The notes below the pieces were generated by a model. The model was given only the letters and a program-made list of their open reading frames with translations. It did not search any database and had not been told where the DNA came from. Of a stretch of 8,147 nucleotides of DNA, positions 6,079 through 8,147 are shown piece by piece. How positions within the stretch are numbered: position 1 is the first letter of the stretch; the number at the start of each line of letters is the position of its first letter. The position numbers and the translations under genes were made by a program. Source of the DNA: Nitriliruptoraceae bacterium (GTDB lineage Bacteria; Actinomycetota; Nitriliruptoria; Nitriliruptorales; Nitriliruptoraceae); the NCBI GenBank assembly GCA_007120485.1, contig SKNP01000258.1, positions 1 through 8,147 of the forward strand, in the 5' to 3' direction.

Positions 6079-6270
6079 GACCTGGCGGCGACGTCGCCGC
6101 AGCTCCGCACGGGTCAGGTCCCCGGATGCATCTTCGCGCTCCGGGAGGTTCGCGTCGCGGGGCCCGTCCTCGTGGGACGCGTCGTCGTCGCGGGTGGGGT
6201 CGGTCTCGCGGTCGGGGCTCAGGAGGTCCTCCGGGTCACGGACGGGCTGGTTCGGCCCTGGGGGGGTGCG
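6079..6270 (-). other. in-frame, codon-like extension upstream of hflX; candidate CTG start at 6222
   Basis: This interval between dapF and the first standard hflX start has no stop in the hflX frame. It translates to a charged stretch rich in Asp, Arg and Pro, ending LTRAELRRRRRQVVEDD. Third positions are nearly all G or C. There is no ATG, GTG or TTG in the frame, but CTG at 6222-6220 is preceded by GGAGG (6232-6228) with a 5-base spacer. Starting there gives a 501-residue HflX. The Leu/Arg-rich segment before VERAVVVGV resembles the place of the N-terminal region seen in mycobacterial HflX. Readthrough of the dapF TGA is the alternative. Confidence 0.55.
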
Positions 6271-7197
6271 TCAGCTCGCGGCTGCTGATGGGGCCGGGAG
6301 CACCGAGGCCAGCCACGCGGGGTCGAGTTCGCCGTGTGCCACCTCGACGGCCGGGCCGGTCATCAGCACCGAACCACCTGGCCGGTGCTCGATCGTCAGG
6401 GTGCCACCCGGCAGCGTCACCTCGACCCGGTCGTCGACCTGCCGATCGCGTTGCAGGGCGACCACCGCCGCACACGCGCCGGTGCCGCACGCGGCCGTCT
6501 CGCCGACTCCCCTCTCGAACACGCGCAGCTTGACGTGCGCGTCGTCGAGCACCTGGACGAAGCCGACGTTGACCCCGTTGGGGAACCGTCGGTGGGCCTC
6601 GAGGGCCGGGCCGAGCACCTCCACCGCTGCCGTGTCGACGTCGGCGACCGGAAGGACGACGTGCGGGTTGCCCATCGACACCACGGCGACGTCGAGGTGG
6701 TCGCGGCCGACCGTGGCGGCGGCCTCGCCGTAGAGCTCCACCGGATGGCGGACCGCCAAGGCGTCGTCGGCGACGAACGGGACCCGGACCGGGTCGAACT
6801 CGGGCGCACCCATGTCGACGGTCACGGCGGTGACGCGGCCATCCCGGTCCCGGCCGGCCACACGCACCGCCTTGCTGCCGGAGCGCGTCGCAACGTGCAC
6901 CAGACCGTCGGCATCGGGGGACACCAGGCCGTGGTCGACGACGTGCTTGGCGACCACCCGGACCCCGTTGCCGCACATCTCCGCGTGCGAGCCATCGGCG
7001 TTGCGATGGTCCATGAACACCTGTGCGTCGCGCTGGTCAGCGGGCGGCGCACCGATGCGGATCACGCCGTCGCCGCCCAGGCCACGCCGGCGGTCAGCCA
7101 GGGCCGCAGCGAGCCCGGCCGTCAACTCGACGGCGTCGTCGAGGTCGGCGAACACCACGAAGTCGTTGGCGGTGCCGTGTGCGAGGGTGTAACGCAT
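6271..7197 (-). CDS. dapF: diaminopimelate epimerase DapF
   Basis: Converts LL-2,6-diaminopimelate to the meso form for peptidoglycan and lysine synthesis; a cytoplasmic, cofactor-independent epimerase with two cysteines as base and acid. The 308 residues start MRYTLAHGTANDFVVF, with the HG-x-x-NDF substrate motif at 7-13. The first catalytic cysteine is C75 in EMCGNGVR. The second is C237 in ERGVGETAACGTGACA. Other family segments are present: RRGLGGDGVI (38-46), SMGNPHVV (174-181) and RFPNGVNVGFV (204-214). Both halves of the pseudo-symmetric fold are complete. The ATG at 7197 has no Shine-Dalgarno sequence, but TACCCT ends 7 bases before it, so the message may be leaderless. hflX follows on the same strand in the same reading frame. 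The miaA gene often found upstream of dapF in actinobacteria is absent here; a rhodopsin gene occupies that side. Confidence 0.97.
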   Translation of the reverse strand: MRYTLAHGTANDFVVFADLDDAVELTAGLAAALADRRRGLGGDGVIRIGAPPADQRDAQVFMDHRNADGSHAEMCGNGVRVVAKHVVDHGLVSPDADGLVHVATRSGSKAVRVAGRDRDGRVTAVTVDMGAPEFDPVRVPFVADDALAVRHPVELYGEAAATVGRDHLDVAVVSMGNPHVVLPVADVDTAAVEVLGPALEAHRRFPNGVNVGFVQVLDDAHVKLRVFERGVGETAACGTGACAAVVALQRDRQVDDRVEVTLPGGTLTIEHRPGGSVLMTGPAVEVAHGELDPAWLASVLPAPSAAAS

Positions 7198-7204
7198 CCC
7201 GGTC

Positions 7205-7210
7205 AGGGTA
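7205..7210 (-). promoter_or_regulatory. probable -10 element of a leaderless dapF transcript (TACCCT)
   Basis: On the minus strand TACCCT (TANNNT) is followed by GACCGGG and then the ATG, so the A of ATG would be the transcription start. The -35 at 17 bp spacing (GAGACG, 7233-7228) is weak, matching three of six consensus bases. Confidence 0.45.
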
Positions 7211-7258
7211 CGCCGCCGGCCCCGTCACGTCTCGGGGGCTCGGCAGGGCCGTTCGGCC

Positions 7259-7310
7259 GGTCCACCGTGCCAGCGGTCCACCGTGCCAGCGGTCCACCGT
7301 GCCAGCGGTC
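7259..7310. repeat. 16-bp tandem repeat, 3.25 copies
   Basis: The unit GGTCCACCGTGCCAGC occurs at 7259-7274, 7275-7290 and 7291-7306 without a mismatch, with GGTC of a fourth unit. It lies about 60 bp upstream of dapF. The period is not a multiple of three and no gene spans it, so it is non-coding. Confidence 0.95.
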
Positions 7311-7317
7311 GGCGGGA

Positions 7318-7365
7318 TCCGTGGAGCGATCCAGGGCCACAGCACCCCTGACGCTCCACACATCC
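7318..7365. repeat. 48-bp direct repeat, copy A, with internal dyad
   Basis: Identical to 7391-7438 except at two adjacent bases (TG here, CA there). It contains the 8-bp inverted repeat GTGGAGCG (7321-7328) and CGCTCCAC (7352-7359) around a 23-base loop. In this copy CAGGG (7332-7336) and CCCTG (7346-7350) could form an inner stem. Confidence 0.92.
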
Positions 7366-7390
7366 TCACGGACGCACGACGACACCACGG

Positions 7391-7438
7391 TCCGTGGAGC
7401 GATCCAGGGCCACAGCACCCCCAACGCTCCACACATCC
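7391..7438. repeat. 48-bp direct repeat, copy B, with internal dyad
   Basis: Second copy, offset by 73 bp from copy A and matching it at 46 of 48 bases. Inverted arms are GTGGAGCG (7394-7401) and CGCTCCAC (7425-7432); both arms are kept exactly while the two differences fall in the loop. A further palindrome, CCACGG-T-CCGTGG (7385-7397), overlaps its left edge. Confidence 0.92.
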
Positions 7439-7474
7439 ACTGGACACACACAGAGGTACGTCGCGTCCCGGCGA

Positions 7475-7515
7475 CGACCGGGGCCCGCGACCGCTCGGTC
7501 GTCGGGCCCCGGTCG
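7475..7515 (-). terminator. strong hairpin terminator after the rhodopsin gene
   Basis: CGACCGGGGCCCG (7475-7487) pairs perfectly with CGGGCCCCGGTCG (7503-7515). Inside, CGACCG (7488-7493) and CGGTCG (7496-7501) extend the stem with one bulged T at 7502. It begins 25 bp past the rhodopsin stop. There is no U-tract on either strand, so it may be an actinobacterial U-less terminator. Confidence 0.75.
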
Positions 7516-7539
7516 CTGCCGTTCCAGCGTCGGTGCGGA

Positions 7540-8147
7540 TCAGCCTGCTTTGGCCGGCTCCTCGGCGAGGTGCTCGTAGCCGTCCACCTCGAAGCCCTCG
7601 GCGACGGATCGGGCTGTCGCCACCTTGCCCAGCAGGATCCCGTAGACGATCTTCGAGAGCACGTCGGCGACCGTGAACAGGTAGGTGCGTGTCACTGCAG
7701 CCTCGGCGGTCTGCCCGAAGCCACCGAGCATCGGGACGATGTAGGCGACGATGTAGAGGTTCCAGGAGAAGGCGAAGAGGTAGCGGATGGTGCGCATCGT
7801 CGACTTCGCCTCGCCAGGGAGGTAGTCGAGCGACTCACCCGTCAGCCTCCAGAAGAGGCCGAAGAAGTAGATGTAGGGGATCGTCGCCGCGACACCCCAC
7901 CAGATCAGCGCACCGAACGGGTCGGCGACCTCGTAGAACTGGCCGACGTAGCCCAGGATGACCATCAGGGCGCCAGCAGCGCCGAGCTTGAGGCGGTAGC
8001 CCAGGACGTCCGGCTTCGCGATGTTGAGGACGAACAGGCTCTGCGTGAGCAGCAGGGGGACGTCGATCAACCAGTTGAAGTAGCGGAATCCGTGGTTGTA
8101 CGTCGCGTCACCGAGGACGTAGAGGCCTTGGGCGGCGTCGTAGTCGA
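7540..8147 (-). CDS. NDQ-type microbial rhodopsin, probable light-driven sodium pump, 5'-truncated
   Basis: Retinal-binding membrane protein that probably exports Na+ in light. The frame runs off the window edge, so helices A and B are missing; about 201 residues covering the B-C loop and helices C-G are visible. Helix C reads RYFNWLIDVPLLLTQ: Asn (8076-8074), Asp (8064-8062) and Gln (8043-8041) stand where bacteriorhodopsin has D85, T89 and D96, which is the NDQ signature of KR2-type sodium pumps. GYVGQFYEV after helix D and VADVLSKIVYGILLG in helix G also match KR2 closely. The Schiff-base Lys is encoded at 7653-7651, with its counterion Asp four residues before. Glu in QFYE and Arg eight residues before the helix-G Asp match the KR2 release-site residues. 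Leu at the helix-C tuning position suggests green absorption. Helix F has SWNLYIVAY, where family members have Pro after Tyr. The TTG at 8070 is internal. Terminator hairpin follows 25 bp downstream. Confidence 0.95.
   Translation of the reverse strand, partial: DYDAAQGLYVLGDATYNHGFRYFNWLIDVPLLLTQSLFVLNIAKPDVLGYRLKLGAAGALMVILGYVGQFYEVADPFGALIWWGVAATIPYIYFFGLFWRLTGESLDYLPGEAKSTMRTIRYLFAFSWNLYIVAYIVPMLGGFGQTAEAAVTRTYLFTVADVLSKIVYGILLGKVATARSVAEGFEVDGYEHLAEEPAKAG

Noticed and set aside
5179..6288. Long open frame on the + strand opposite hflX (about 369 codons).
   Set aside because: It is a shadow of the high-GC hflX gene; the translation is low-complexity Arg/Gly/Ala-rich and matches no family, while the minus strand has a full HflX.
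6236..6976. Minus-strand 246-codon frame overlapping dapF.
   Set aside because: Out-of-frame shadow of dapF with Arg/Gly/Pro-rich content; DapF motifs are complete in the other frame.
7259..7438. CRISPR array or plasmid-type iteron origin.
   Set aside because: The 48-bp repeat has only two copies with one 25-bp gap and no cas genes; the 16-bp units are directly adjacent without spacers, and no rep gene or AT-rich region is near.
8068..8070. TTG at 8070 as the rhodopsin start.
   Set aside because: It falls inside helix C; the frame continues upstream with Y-F-N-W and the B-C loop, so the gene is simply cut by the window edge.

Overview
The window is about 70% G+C by eye, with strong G/C bias at third codon positions. 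Its gene set (nrdR, a LysM membrane peptide, lexA, hflX, dapF) resembles the conserved lexA/hflX/dapF neighbourhood of Actinobacteria; in Mycobacterium tuberculosis the same families sit close together (nrdR, Rv2719c/chiZ, lexA, hflX, dapF). The SOS operators have the Gram-positive/actinobacterial form CGAAC-N4-GTTCG. A deep-branching, perhaps halophilic actinobacterium (for example of the Nitriliruptoria/Euzebya type) is my inference; nothing in the window fixes the genus.

Layout. 3-959 (+): 5'-truncated Gfo/Idh/MocA oxidoreductase. 1157-1624 (+): nrdR, repressor of ribonucleotide reductase genes. 1709-2041 (-): 110-residue single-pass LysM protein of the SOS division-inhibitor/ChiZ-YneA type, convergent with nrdR. 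2042-2274: divergent control region with four good SOS boxes. 2275-3006 (+): lexA. 3019-4611 (-): GAF-GGDEF-GAF-like diguanylate cyclase, tail to tail with lexA. 4717-6078 (-): hflX GTPase, whose frame stays open upstream to the dapF stop. 6271-7197 (-): dapF, probably leaderless. 7198-7539: a gene-free stretch with a 16-bp tandem repeat, two 48-bp direct repeats that each carry a dyad, and a strong terminator-like hairpin. 7540-8147 (-): 3' two-thirds of a microbial rhodopsin with the N-D-Q motif of light-driven sodium pumps.

How the genes relate. LexA and the LysM protein form a divergent DNA-damage module: LexA should repress both, and damage would release LexA and a membrane-anchored inhibitor of division. 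NrdR adds dNTP-supply control next to it. DapF (meso-diaminopimelate for peptidoglycan and lysine) and HflX (ribosome rescue) are housekeeping genes. The diguanylate cyclase lies between hflX and lexA.

The most interesting items are the NDQ rhodopsin, which lacks the near-invariant helix-F proline; the four-box SOS control region; and the hflX 5' end, where strongly coding-like sequence has no ATG, GTG or TTG start but has a CTG behind a good Shine-Dalgarno sequence. The repeat-rich dapF upstream region is unexplained.
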